Shown one piece after another: positions 1 through 11,096 of a stretch of 64,000 bases of DNA. Source of the DNA: Kitagawia praeruptora (Eukaryota; Streptophyta; Magnoliopsida; Apiales; Apiaceae). The position numbers and the translations under genes were made by a program. Location of the stretch: assembly GCA_037693485.1 (NCBI GenBank), contig CM075350.1:60616001-60680000 (forward strand). The letters run 5' to 3'. Below the pieces are notes generated by a model that saw only the letters and a list, made by a program, of their open reading frames with translations, ran no database searches and was not told the DNA's origin. Position 1 is the first letter of the stretch; every line of letters starts with the position of its first letter.

Positions 1-86
1 CATATTTTAAAAAAAGTAAATCGAATTAATAAAACATATCATATAATATTAAAAGAAATTCGTGCATCGCACGGGTTTTAAACTAG
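1..86 (+). mobile_element. Helitron 3' end (5' end outside window)
   Basis: A short GC-rich hairpin (CGTGCATCGCACG, 61-73 region) lies about ten bases before CTAG at 83-86, which is followed by T. A 3' hairpin followed by CTRR next to a T is the usual Helitron 3' terminus. The AT-rich sequence before it would be the element body. The 5' end and any Rep/helicase gene are not in the window, so autonomy cannot be judged. Confidence 0.55.
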
Positions 87-105
87 TTTTATTAAGCCGA
101 CGCCC

Positions 106-945
106 TCTAATTTTAGGGTGAAAGCCCTAAATAACCAAAAATTAAAACAGAATGCCCAAAATAACGAAAGCCGGAAAAGCTGCCCAAAATAACCAGGACA
201 CTACGCATTTGGAATATGCGTACATGTGAACCACTCATTGTAGTCATGCGTGAACTTTGTAAAAGTAAGACACATGGCGTGTGGAACGGTACCATGAATA
301 CGCATGTTGAGAATGCGTGTCTATGGATACGCATGTTCAACATGCGTATGTAGCACTGTTCATCGTCGTCTTTGCACGCCGCCGGAGGCGATTTACGACC
401 AAACTTTTGACCACAACTTTTAATCCTTTCCAGCAACCTTTGATTAGCATATTATATACCAAACTGATCGTTTTGCTCTCCTCTACAAGCCTATATCAAT
501 ATTTTTCCATTTATTTTACCGGATTTAAAAGCCCCGAATCGAGGTCCTTTTCCGATCGAGTTTCCAGATCTGTTCGTACACGCCCCTGCGGGGCCAAAAC
601 TCAACAACTGAATATGGAAAGATGTAGATACAAGTCTGGGCATCATTTTGATATCATCAGATTTTGTGGAGGTGGCCGGAATGTGATGGACGGGAAGAGG
701 CGATTTTGAGGCGATTTATTTATCATCTGAGCTCCGGTTACGTTTGTGAAGAAATGACGTCATTGCGCATCTGGGAGATGCGTTACCCCAGATGCACATG
801 TACAGAATGCGTATTCCGTCAACACAGACCGCCAATGCGTGGCTCCGTTGTTATTTTGGAAGTTGTTCGCTCAAATCGTTATTTTGGGCAACTGGGGTGT
901 GTTTTTGTGTTATTTTGGTCATTTTCTCCTAATTTTTTAAGTTAC
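106..945. mobile_element. Palindrome-rich non-autonomous DNA element, right end split by the copia insertion
   Basis: The two ends are imperfect inverted repeats built around the word CCAAAATAAC: it occurs as CCCAAAATAAC near 155 and 185, and as its complement near 855-935. The left part (200-345) repeats short palindromic words around ACGCAT/ATGCGT. A similar region lies near 760-840. The open frames here (for example 317-709 and 664-951) match nothing I recognise and are probably fortuitous. The element ends close to the 941-945 target site of the copia element. A similar word-and-palindrome design recurs at 54230-54640 and 57430-57700. Confidence 0.4.
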
Positions 946-2231
946 TGTTAGTTACAGAGGCATGCCTGTATACATCTAATAACAAGCCTAATTGTTTGTA
1001 ATGCTTTGCATTACTTACATGACCTCTTAATTGAGGGAACCTCTAGTTGTAGAGTTTCTGTTTGTATTGTACTTGTAGTAGGCATCAAATCTTAGTTGTG
1101 TAACTGTACTTATAAAGTCAAGAATAATGATTGAAAGAAGTTCCAAGGTTCATGCCTCAAGCAAGAAGATAAAGACTGTCAAATAATCACAGTTGGGATT
1201 TGAAGAAATGAAGAATTTGCCTAAGTACCAATTCGAGAAGTATATTGGTCTAGTCGAGAAGTCCAGCATTCGAGAAGTCAGGGATTCGATATCTCAAGAC
1301 ACTATTCGATATCTCTGAATACACTGTTCGATATCTCATTCGATATCTCAGAGATTCGATATGTCTACTACTCTATTCGAGAACTCAAGAAGTCAACAAG
1401 TCAAAGTGGTATTCGAGTTCTCAAAGAGTCAACAAGTCAAAGTTCCATTCGATATCTCAAGGACTCAGAAAGCTATTCGATATCTCGAGGATTCGATAAG
1501 TCAAATGTTTTATTCGACAACTCAAGGAATCCTGATGGAAAAGAGCTATTCGAGAAGTGATTCAATATGTCAATATAACAGTGTTCGAGAACTCAGAGTT
1601 ATCGATCAAGTCAATTCTAGTTCTCGAATCACTTACTTAGTCACTTCTCGAATACATTCTTGGAGACAAAATACTGAAGAAATTGTACAAGTCAGAAACC
1701 TGCAACAAGCCAATGCACTTTATGAACCACAATCTGTAACGTGCTCTGGAAAGCCTACAAGGAAGCTTGGAGAGATATAGAAGAGACAAGGGGCTAAAGA
1801 AGTGGATCTAAACAGGCTTTGTAAAGTCAAATCTGTAACCGTTTGGACACTTACTCAAAAAGGATAGACAGACTAGAAAGTAATTTGTTCAGCTACCTTA
1901 TTTGTAGTAAGTAGGGTGTATCCATGTTCTATAAGGATACAGCCTCACTTCCTTAACAACTAACTTTATGAGTCAAGTTTTTCATACACTGTAAGCTGTA
2001 TCTCTCTGAGAAAAACGAAGCTGAGAATACTATCATTTGTATTCACAGATTGTAGCAACCTTTATCTAATAATACATTAGATTAAAGTAATATTGTGTCT
2101 TGTGTTGTTCTTTATCCGCACCTTCACTCTTGCACACACAAACACTTACTTGCTACACAGACTCGAACAAGAAAAGTTTAAGAATCCATTCACCCCCCTC
2201 TGTATTCTTTTACTATATTCAATACTCAACA
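946..2231 (+). repeat. 5' LTR of the Sirevirus-type copia element
   Basis: It is 1286 bp, bounded by TG...CA, and matches 13736-15021 at the same length with about 16 substitutions. Between about 1230 and 1660 it is packed with ATTCGAGAA, ATTCGATATCTC and TTCTCGAAT words, many of them palindromic. A candidate TATA motif is at 1110-1116 (TTATAAAG). The open frame at 1361-1780 is a by-product of these repeated words and is not a gene. Confidence 0.95.
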
Positions 2232-2233
2232 AG

Positions 2234-2244
2234 TGGTATCAGAG
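2234..2244 (+). other. Primer binding site, initiator Met tRNA
   Basis: TGGTATCAGAG lies two bases after the left LTR and is complementary to the 3' end of plant initiator tRNA-Met, the standard primer of Ty1-copia elements. It marks where minus-strand cDNA synthesis starts. Confidence 0.92.
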
Positions 2245-2276
2245 AGGGCTGTTTATTCAAAAACAGAAAAACGATC

Positions 2277-4776
2277 ATGAGTTCGAATACACCAAAGACT
2301 ACAGGAACGGTGAAAGTCCCTAAGTTTGACAAAGAAAACTTCAACCTCTGGAAGATAAAGATGATGTTGTTCATCAAAGCCTCTCATCCTTTGTATTCTG
2401 AGATTCTCAAGAATGGTCCTTTTGTTCCACAACAAGAGATACCAGAGAAGACTGTTGGAACCACAACTATCCCAAGATCTTATGAGGCCAAGGATCCATC
2501 AAAATGGACAGAATCAGAAAGGGAGAAGGTTGCTCTTGACAGCCACCTCATGTTGCTTATCATTGATTCCATGGACATGTCAATGTTTGCAAACATTGCA
2601 TCATGTACATCTACCAAAGAAATGTGGGATCACATTGAGGTGTTCTGTGAAGGAACTGATGAGGTTAGGGAAAACAAGAAACATATACTGGTCACACAGT
2701 ATGAAGCTTTCATGGCACAGCCCAAGGAAAGCATTACTGAGATGTTTGAAAGTTTCACAAGCTAGTCACTGAGTTACAGATGAATGGCAAGGTTTACAGC
2801 ACCAAGGAGTTAAATATGAAATTTCTGCTATCTTCACCAAATCATCTAGAGCAAAGAGTCATTTCTCTAAGGGAAAGAGATTTGAACAAAGTCACCTATG
2901 ATGTGCTCTATGGAGTCTTAAAGACTCATGAGCTTGAGTTGCTTCAGAAAAGGGCTATCCAAGCCAACCAAGGTAGAATGATAAACACATCATGTGCCTT
3001 GATTGTCAACAAATCTATTCAAGACCTAGAAGCATCTACAAGCCAATTAAGGATTGAGGAGGTAGTAGAAGAGGAAGAAACTGAAGCTGAGGTAAGTGAA
3101 CCTGTTGAGGAAAAGGAGGAAGAAGAGTTTTACACTCTTGAAGAACTAGATGGGATGGAAAATACTTCATATGCTTTCATGGCCAGAAAATTTCCAAACA
3201 TCAGATTTAAAAGAAATCAAACCTTCAAACCCAAAACTCAAAACCATTCAGTCAACAAGAACAAGGCACCTGTGAAACCAAATAGAAATAAATTCAAAAC
3301 CAGCTATGTGGATAGGTCATCTGTAAGGTGTTATAGATGCAATGACCTAGGGCATTTTGCCAGTGAATGCAAGAAGCCTAAAAAGAAGGATAGAGATTAT
3401 CTTGAGCTCGAAGCTAAGTATGAGGCCCTTCTGAAAAAGCAGACACAAGGTAAGGCCTACATAGCTGAAGGGAAGTGTTGGGATGATTCTGACAGTGATG
3501 GAGAGGATCAAGAATTCTGCAATTATGCCTTGATGGCCAATTCCAAGGATGACACATCTCCATCAGATCCTCAGGTACCATCTCTCACTACTATAGACAT
3601 GTCTGTTTCAGAGTATAAATGCATGATTGAACAACTATCTATTGAGATGTTTAACATTCATACTAGTATGACTGCTGCTAATGAAGAGATTACTAAACTG
3701 TCTACTAGAAATGAAATGTTAACCAAAAAGAATGAGGAACTTGAGCTAACTGCTATGCAGATAGAAAACCTTAAGAAAGAAGTTGAATATTTGCAGAATA
3801 AGGTTTTGTGTGCTAGTCAGGTTGAAAAGGCTCTTAGGGATGAATTAGCTGAAAATGAATTCAAACTAAAAACTTTCAAGAAATCATCTGGTCTAGTGCA
3901 ATCCTAATGTGAGAAAATTGAAGCTAATCCCAAGGCTGCTATTGGACTTGACTATGACACTCATAAACAGAGAAAAGGCTATGCTGTCATTGAAGATGAC
4001 ACAGTTGTTCATAAGGAAGTGCCTCACATTTTGAAAAAGACTGAAAATCCAATTTTTAAGGAATCAACATTTGAAATTGATTAGGATGCCTTACTCATCA
4101 AACAAATGTTGAATGATGAGGATGAGGCACAAGCCAGTGAACAACAAGCATCCTCCAAGAGTGAGAGTGTCAAGCCAAAAGCCAAGGAGCCAGTAGTTGA
4201 TAGGCCAAGACCAAAGAAGTTTGTTAAGTTTGTTTCAGCTGGGAAGAGTAATCAGAAAAGAAAGTGACTAAGAAGAAACAGAACAGAAATGGCAAGTTAG
4301 GGATTAACAAGGATAACAACTATGCTTATATGCCTAATGCCCCTAGGAAAACTTGTCAGAACTGTTTCAGTACCAATCATTTAACTCATGCATGCAAGAA
4401 ACCTGCTGGTAGTGTATCTAAACCTTTCTATGATTGTTCTGTGCCTTTAAGACATAGAGATGCACCATTTTGTGATAAATTTGACTGTATGCCATGCAAT
4501 ATGAATGTTATGACTAGTTGTTTCAATCTGAGAAGGCAATTCATTGATGGTTGTATCAGTCACAATTCTCACACACACTACACCAGGTCAAAGTCTTCGA
4601 GTCCTCCTAAAGATAGGAAGGTACCTCTGTCACCTAAGTCTGAAACCTCAGGTTCTAAGACTTCTAACAGTGACAAGAAGACTAATGCCAAGAAAGTTGA
4701 CAAGCATGTTGTTTTTGATAAAACTGTTTCTAAGTCACATGGACCCAAACTTGTTTGGGTACCAAAGGAAAAGTAA
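2277..4776 (+). pseudogene. gag: Copia gag (nucleocapsid polyprotein), broken
   Basis: The first ATG after the primer site is at 2277. The N-terminal part (2277-2765) has the acidic/aromatic pattern of copia Gag (KFDKENFNLWK). The frame shifts near 2763 and continues to 3907 with a CCHC zinc knuckle (CYRCNDLGHFASEC, about 3330-3370), then an acidic stretch and a likely coiled coil (about 3600-3880). In-frame stops are TAA at 3905 and TAG at 4082, and a further frameshift sits in an A-rich run near 4258. The segment 4264-4776 has a second Cys-His motif (CQNCFSTNHLTHAC) and a basic, Ser/Lys-rich tail. Two knuckles and a long C-terminal extension suit a Sirevirus Gag. Two frameshifts and two stops make this copy non-functional. 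Confidence 0.85.
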
Positions 4777-4817
4777 TATATTTGTGTTTGCAGGGCAAAG
4801 AAAGTGAAAAGAAGGTC

Positions 4818-7800
4818 ATGTGGATTTTGGACAGTGGATGCTCAAATCATATGACTGGTGATATGGCCCTGCTATCACAGTATGAGTAAAAGGTTGGCCC
4901 AATGGTTGCTTTTGGAGATGACAGCATGGGTAACACATTGGGATATGGCAAGTTGAAAGTTGATAATGTCATCATTGAAGATGTAGCACTAGTCAAGGGG
5001 CTCAAGCATAATCTGCTAAGTGTTGGTCAGTTTACTGATAGGGGATTCAAGGTGGATTTTGACAAAGATGAATGTTTGATCACCCACAAGAAGACTGGTG
5101 ATTTTGCTCTATTTGGAGTAAGGAAGGGAAGCCTGTTTGTAGCCAATATGAATTCTGCAAACAAGGACAAAATTTGTTGCTTTTATTCAAAAGCATCAAA
5201 TGAAGATTGTTGGTTGTGGCACAAGAAACTATCACACCTGAACTTCAAAGCCATTAATTCTCTAGTCAAAAAAGAGTTAGTGAGAGGCATGCCCACACTT
5301 GAATTCTGTCAAGAAGGAGTGTGTGAGGCTTGTCAAAAAGGAAAGATGAAAAGATCTAGCCACAAGACAAAGACAGTGACATCTATAACCAAACCCCTAC
5401 AACTCATTCATATGGATTTGTTTGGGCCTGTCAATATTATGTCACTAGGAAGAAAGAAGTATGCCTTGGTGATGGTTGATGATTTTACAAGGTATACATG
5501 GGTGGAATTTCTAGCATCAAAAGATGAGGCTCCACAAGTAATCATTGAGCATATAAAGAGAGTTGACAAGGAATCAAAGGCCAACAATGCAAGTGTGACT
5601 GAATTGAGAAGTGACAATGGAACAGAGTTCAGAAATGCCATACTTGAAGCATTCTGTAAAGAGAATGGCATTTCTCAGCAATTCTCAGCTCCAAGGACTC
5701 CACAACAAAATGGAGTTGTTGAGAGAAAGAATAGAACTCTAATTGAGGCTGCTAGAACAATGTTACTTGATGCAAAGATTCCTACATATTTTTGGGCTGA
5801 GGCTGTGAGCACTGCATGCTATATCCAGAACAGAACTCTCGTCAACAAAAACACTGGAAAGACACCTTACAATTTGATGACTGGAAAGAAGCCTACTCTA
5901 AAGTATGTTCATACTTTTGGAAGCAAATGATTTGTGTTAAAGGACAATTAAGAATATGTTGGTAAGTTTGATGCAAAGGCATTTGAAGGAATTTTTCTTG
6001 GCTACTCTATGGAAAGAATTGCATACAAGGTTTATGTCATCAGTCAAAAGAAAATTATGGAAAGCACAAATGTGACATTTGATGACAGCAAACTACCTGG
6101 ACTAGAAGAAGCCAATGATGAAGATAAAGATCCATTGAAGTTTGATAATCTAAATGATTCTGATGAAGAGACTGAAACTGAAGTTGAAACTCGAGTTCAA
6201 CAGACTCAAGTGAATGATAATACAAGAGAAGAATTTGTGACAATCAACAGTGGAGAAACTAGCATCCAAGACACACCTGTGAGTAGTGGCAACCTCACAG
6301 GGGGAGGAAATCAGGATGATGATTTTGATGATGAAGCAACTTCAAGAATGAGAAATCAGGCTGAGCACTCAAGGAAATGGGATAGATCACACACTGCAGA
6401 GCAAATCATTGGAGATCCTAATGCAGGAGTAAGGACTAGGAGAGCAATTCAGAATGAGTGCCTCTATGGCTGTTTTCTATCACAAGTTGAGCCTAAGAAA
6501 CTTGATGATGCACTGTTGGATCCAGATTGGATTATTGCTATGCAAGAGGAGCTGAATCAATTTGAAAGGAACAAAGTATGGGAACTTGTGCCTGCACCAA
6601 AGAATAGAACCATTGTTGGAACAAAATGGGTTCTGAAGAATAAGATGGATGAAGATGGTGTAATTATAAGGAACAAAGCAAGGTTGGTTGCAAAAGGATA
6701 CTCTCAACAGGAAGGCATTGATTATGATGAGACATTTGCCCCTGTGGCTAGATTGGAAGCCATCAGAATATTCCTGGCATTTCCTGCTCATTCAAACTTT
6801 AAAGTGTATCAAATGGATGTCAAAAGTGCATTTCTGAATGGAGAGTTGGAAGAAGAAGTTTATGTGCAACAACCATCTGGCTTTGAGGATCCACACTTCC
6901 CAGAATTTGTCTACAGACTGCTTAAGGCACTGTATGGACTTAAGCAGGCTCCAAGGGCATGGTATGATACTTTATCACAATTTCTTCTTGAGAATCAATT
7001 CACTAGAGGCACACTGGACAAGACACTGTTTTACAAGAAGCATGGTGATGATCTTATCCTAGTTCAGATCTATATGGATGATATCATTTTTGGTTCTACA
7101 AATGAGAAGCTGTGTGAGAAATTTTCTAAACTCATGCAGAGCAGATATGAGATGAGTATGATGGGAGAGTTGACATTCTTTCTTGGGTTGCAAGTTAGTC
7201 AGAGAAAGGATGGTATCTTTATCAGTCAGACCAAGTACATCAAGGATCTATTAAAGAAGTTTGACTTGGAAGATTGCTCACCTGCAAAGACACTCATGGC
7301 CACTGCAACTAAATTGGATGAAGATGTTAAAGGCAAGAAAGTAAACATCTCAATCTACAGAGGCATGGTTGGTTCTCTACTCTACCTCACTGCAAGTAGG
7401 CCAGACATCATGTTTGCTACATGCTTGTGTGCAAAGTTTCAATCAAACCCAAAAGAATCACATTTGATTGCTATAAAAAGGATCTTTAAATATCTGAAGG
7501 GCACTCCAAACTTAGGACTATGGTATCCTAAGGACACAGGGTTCAATCTGGTTGGTTATTCTGATGTTGATTATGCTGGATGCAGAGTGGATAGGAAAAA
7601 CACCTTAGGTAGCTGCCAGTTTCTTGGACAAAGGTTAGTCTCTTGGTATAGCAAGAAACAACAATCTGTGTCAACTTCTACAGCAGAGGCTGAATACATA
7701 GCTGCTGGAAGTTGCTGTGCTCAAGTGATTTGGATTAGAAATCAACTTAGAGATTATGGACTTGTGTTGGAAAGAATTCCAATCATGTGTGACAACACAA

Positions 7801-8024
7801 GTGCAATCTCTATAGTTGCTAATCCTGTCAATCATTCTAGGACAAAGCACATTGACATCAGATATCATTTCATAAGGGAACATGCAACTAATGGAACCAT
7901 TGAGTTGCATTATGTTTCTACAGATAAACAACTAGCTGATATATTTACTAAGCCATTAGATGAAGCCACCTTCACAAGGTTGGTTAGTGAGATTGGAATG
8001 CTGAATTCTTCAGATTCTGGCTAG
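4818..8024 (+). pseudogene. pol: Copia pol (protease, integrase, reverse transcriptase, RNase H), broken by three stops
   Basis: One reading frame runs from 4818 to 8024, interrupted by TAA at 4887, TGA at 5928 and TAA at 5949. Protease: WILDSGCSNHM, catalytic D-S-G at about 4830. Integrase, numbered from the ATG at 4902: zinc-binding H107, H112, C141, C144 and the catalytic triad D172, D238, E274, with 35 residues between the last two. Reverse transcriptase, numbered from 6009: YQMDVKSAFLNGE near 270 and the YMDD box at 355-358. RNase H: D519, E560, D595 (GYSDVDYAG, STAEAEYIA, CDNTSA). The order integrase before reverse transcriptase defines Ty1-copia. Apart from the three stops the motifs are intact, which fits recent inactivation. 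Confidence 0.93.
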
Positions 8025-8816
8025 GTGAATATAACATTTAGATTCTCAATATTTTTGGAGTAAGTGTTAGCTGAAATATGATTTATAAATATTTCCAATC
8101 TGTTGCATATTTAGAAAATCATATTCTCTTGATAACTTGAAATTTCTATGAAATTTTGAGAAAATCACTGTTTAATTTGCTAGAATATTCATGAATGAAT
8201 ATGGCTGGTACATTTTGAAAAGTTAGTGAAAATTGAGTTTCTATGAGTATAATTCGACAAGTCAGACTTCTCAAGTGATTCACTATTCGACATCTCTAAC
8301 AAGTCTCTTTATAGCACTCTCGAGTTCTCGAATAGATCCTTTTAGAGTTCTCGAATAGAGGTTTTCTTGACTTCTCGAATATAGTGTTTTAGTTCTCGAT
8401 TGACTGAGTTCTCGAATACTATATTTGAGTTCTCGAATCATTTGAAAAGGCTGATTTTTTGCTGAATTTTAACCGATTTTGGATTTTTATTCAGAATTCA
8501 GAATTACTCATAAAAACATATTTTACCTAATTTAGATTTACTTCTAAGTAGATAACTGCCAGCTGTGAGTTACAAACTGCTTGAGTTATCGAATAAGCCT
8601 TTCTTGACTTCTCGAATAGTTGTTTTCTACTTCTCGAATGCTTGACTTATCTAATCGACAATTCAAGTACTTCATACTTTTACAACTTCACATCTATTCG
8701 ATTCATTTCATTCGATTTCTCAAGCATCCAAACTCCCAAAACCTCTGAAACCCTAACTGCAAAAGCTAAATTTCTTCTTCAACCTTCAATTTCTTCTCTC
8801 TCTCTCTCACACACAA
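8025..8816 (+). other. Spacer between pol and 3' coding region, with TTCTCGAA word array
   Basis: This is non-coding. From about 8250 to 8720 it carries many copies of TTCTCGAAT and related words, the complement of the ATTCGAGAA words that fill the LTR. A pyrimidine-rich stretch (TCTCTCTCTCTCAC, about 8797-8812) lies just before the ATG at 8817, like a plant 5' leader. The same spacer is present on the minus strand at 60546-61313. It could hold a promoter or splice acceptor for the 3' gene; the sequence alone does not decide. Confidence 0.6.
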
Positions 8817-10592
8817 ATGGCAACAGTAAAGTTCAACACCAATTTCATTGCTCTAACTAGTGATGTTGAAGCACCCAACGCCAATTTCAAGTGCTTTGTG
8901 AAGTGGATGTCTGAATCGTACATCAAGAATACTCTATCTGTTAACCCAACTCTGTATCTCGACATTCTAGAACAGTTTTGGCAATCTACTACAGTGGAGG
9001 TGGTGGCTCTTGACTCTGCAATATCCTCGTACATCATCTACTTCAAGATTCAAGACAAAAATATCACTATCACCACAGAGGATATGAATGAGGCACTTGG
9101 GATGGGTACCAAAGGTGAGGTGTATGACCCACTTGCTACAAATGCTGAACAGGAAGACTTCTTTGATTTCATCAAATATGCAGACAGAATCAGTCTTGGG
9201 CACTTGAACCGGAAGCATTTGAGGAAGGAATGGAGTTATGTGTTTGCTACACTTCTTCAAGTCTTCACTGCAAGAAAATCCAGCTATGACCAAATCAGTA
9301 CTCCTGCACAGCAAATAGGCTATGCCTTAGCTTATGGAAAGAAGATAAACATTGGTCTCATCATTCTGCAGGAGCTGTATGGGAGACTTGGTAAGAATTC
9401 AGCCAAGAGAGGTAATGAAATTTTCTTCCCTCGTTTTATTCAATCTGTCCTTAATTTCTTAGATGATAAATTGATTGAATTAGATGGGATGAATAAAAAT
9501 AGAATAGGCTATCCTAAATCCATGACCAAACTCATTTTTGGTAATTTGGAGACTAGGAATGATGTGGATGTAAGACTTAACATAACTCCCCATATGGAGA
9601 GTTTGTTTAGAACTTACCCCCACAACATGCCAACATTTGCCTCTAAGTCTGAGTTAGCTAAGCCCAAGCAAGTAGAACAAAATGCTAACCAAGGGCTAGC
9701 TAACCAACCCTCTCAACCAAACACTCTACCAATCACTGAGCCAACTGCATCATCCTCTCAAAAGGGTGATGTTAGTAAAAAGAAGAGAAAGGAAGTAATG
9801 TCTGCACCCTTAAATATTCTATCTGAAGCAGCATTAGCTGTTGAACTAGGTCTAGAAAGTGATGAACCAGAGTCACCCTTACTAAGGCCAAAGAAGAAAA
9901 AGAAAACTAAGACCACCTCTTCAGTCACAAAAATGGCTGAAGTTGTAAAATCAGGGGCAAATAGCTCACTAGATGTATCCTCTCAACAGGGTGCATCTAT
10001 AGAATCAAGCATCCTCCCTAATGCACCTTCTTGTATTGAGTCAGCACATGGGAGTGATAAGGCTGGCACTACACTGAGTGGAGAGCACATCACACTTGAA
10101 ACTCCCTCTATCTCTCAGGGGGAGTTGCCAAAATCTACTCTACAACACACTTCTCTTCCAGAATCTTCATCTCAAATTTCTTTGGAGCCTATAATTCAAG
10201 AAATTGAAGAGCAAGGCATTGATCACCAAGAATCCTTTTCTCTTGGTGAGCCAATTGACTCATGTGACTTAGTGCATGACACTTTGCTCACCACCCAGGA
10301 CCCACATTTAGATGGTGAGGGAATGCATGCTGGGGCATCTCCTAATGACACCATCACAAACATAGAGGTTCCATTAGTTTTCACTAGAGACTCTGTGCCT
10401 GTGTCAACTGCTGGTGTAACTCATCCCACTTCTGTGGAGACACCAGTAGTAGAGTCAATCCATCCGGTTACAGAAGTTGCATCTGTAACTGAGGAGTCTA
10501 GCTTGCCTAGCTCTAGCTCTGACTTTATGTCACAATGGCTGAAGCCTGTGCACCATGACAGTGCTTCAGGATCAGGGTCTGTTCCACAATAA
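8817..10592 (+). CDS. Sirevirus 3' region, first segment (591 aa), unknown function
   Basis: This is an open frame of 591 residues from the ATG at 8817 to TAA at 10590. The N-terminal 230 residues look globular (FVKWMSESYIKNTLSVNP, LDILEQFW) and resemble a domain I recall from many plant 'hypothetical' proteins encoded after copia pol. From about residue 290 it becomes Ser/Thr/Pro/Glu-rich and probably disordered, with one basic patch (KKKKKTKTT). I see no signal peptide or clear membrane helix, so calling it Env is not justified by the sequence. The next two segments lie in the same frame. The TAA at its end is also present in the second copy (58770-58772). Confidence 0.7.
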   Translation: MATVKFNTNFIALTSDVEAPNANFKCFVKWMSESYIKNTLSVNPTLYLDILEQFWQSTTVEVVALDSAISSYIIYFKIQDKNITITTEDMNEALGMGTKGEVYDPLATNAEQEDFFDFIKYADRISLGHLNRKHLRKEWSYVFATLLQVFTARKSSYDQISTPAQQIGYALAYGKKINIGLIILQELYGRLGKNSAKRGNEIFFPRFIQSVLNFLDDKLIELDGMNKNRIGYPKSMTKLIFGNLETRNDVDVRLNITPHMESLFRTYPHNMPTFASKSELAKPKQVEQNANQGLANQPSQPNTLPITEPTASSSQKGDVSKKKRKEVMSAPLNILSEAALAVELGLESDEPESPLLRPKKKKKTKTTSSVTKMAEVVKSGANSSLDVSSQQGASIESSILPNAPSCIESAHGSDKAGTTLSGEHITLETPSISQGELPKSTLQHTSLPESSSQISLEPIIQEIEEQGIDHQESFSLGEPIDSCDLVHDTLLTTQDPHLDGEGMHAGASPNDTITNIEVPLVFTRDSVPVSTAGVTHPTSVETPVVESIHPVTEVASVTEESSLPSSSSDFMSQWLKPVHHDSASGSGSVPQ

Positions 10593-11078
10593 TTGACAGT
10601 TGAAGCACTTCAAAGCTTAATTGTGGATCAGATCCCTGAGTTCACAAAGATTGCACAGCACCTCCTCACTGCCAACCTGCCCAATCCTGACTATGAAGCT
10701 ATTCTCCTGTGCCATAAAGAGGATGTGGAGCTACAACAGGCCAAAATTGTGGATGAGTCTGAGAGAGAAGGCAATGTAGATGCCTGGCTTCAAGGAAAAT
10801 ATGACATTCCTCTCTCAGAAGGCCTACAGTACCTCAAAGAAGAGTACATCACTTCACTAGGGTCCAATGCCAAATCTCTCACCCCTAGTGTTGTGTATGA
10901 AGCAGTCAATAACAGTTACAAGGTTTTTCTCAAGGCGGCACACTACCTTTGCAAGGGTCTAAAGACAGAAGTCACAGAAGTGTGTACAGCCACAACCAAG
11001 GAGGTGCATGAGTTAAAAAGAGCCTTTGATTCCAAATTCCCTCAACTGGAGACTGTGGTCAAGGAAATTCTAGCCTGA
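10593..11078 (+). CDS. Sirevirus 3' region, second segment (161 codons), same frame after TAA
   Basis: This frame follows the TAA at 10590 directly and runs to TGA at 11076. It has no ATG near its start; the first codon is TTG, so translation would need readthrough, or the segment is a remnant. It is rich in charged and helical stretches. The segment is matched codon for codon by 58284-58769 on the minus strand, including both bounding stops. Function unknown. Confidence 0.5.
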   Translation: MTVEALQSLIVDQIPEFTKIAQHLLTANLPNPDYEAILLCHKEDVELQQAKIVDESEREGNVDAWLQGKYDIPLSEGLQYLKEEYITSLGSNAKSLTPSVVYEAVNNSYKVFLKAAHYLCKGLKTEVTEVCTATTKEVHELKRAFDSKFPQLETVVKEILA

Positions 11079-11096
11079 AAGTCTAGCTGTATCAAA

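Noticed and set aside
317..951. Two open frames left of the copia element
   Set aside because: They span palindromic words and inverted ends of a non-coding element and match nothing.
1361..1780. 139-residue open frame in the copia LTR (and its twin at 14151)
   Set aside because: It is made of the ATTCGAGAA word repeats and lies in U3/R of an LTR; no protein family pattern.
4777..4799. Intron acceptor-like TTTGTGTTTGCAG between gag and pol
   Set aside because: It looks like a splice acceptor, but no matching donor with correct phase was found and a stop or shift between gag and pol is common in Sireviruses.
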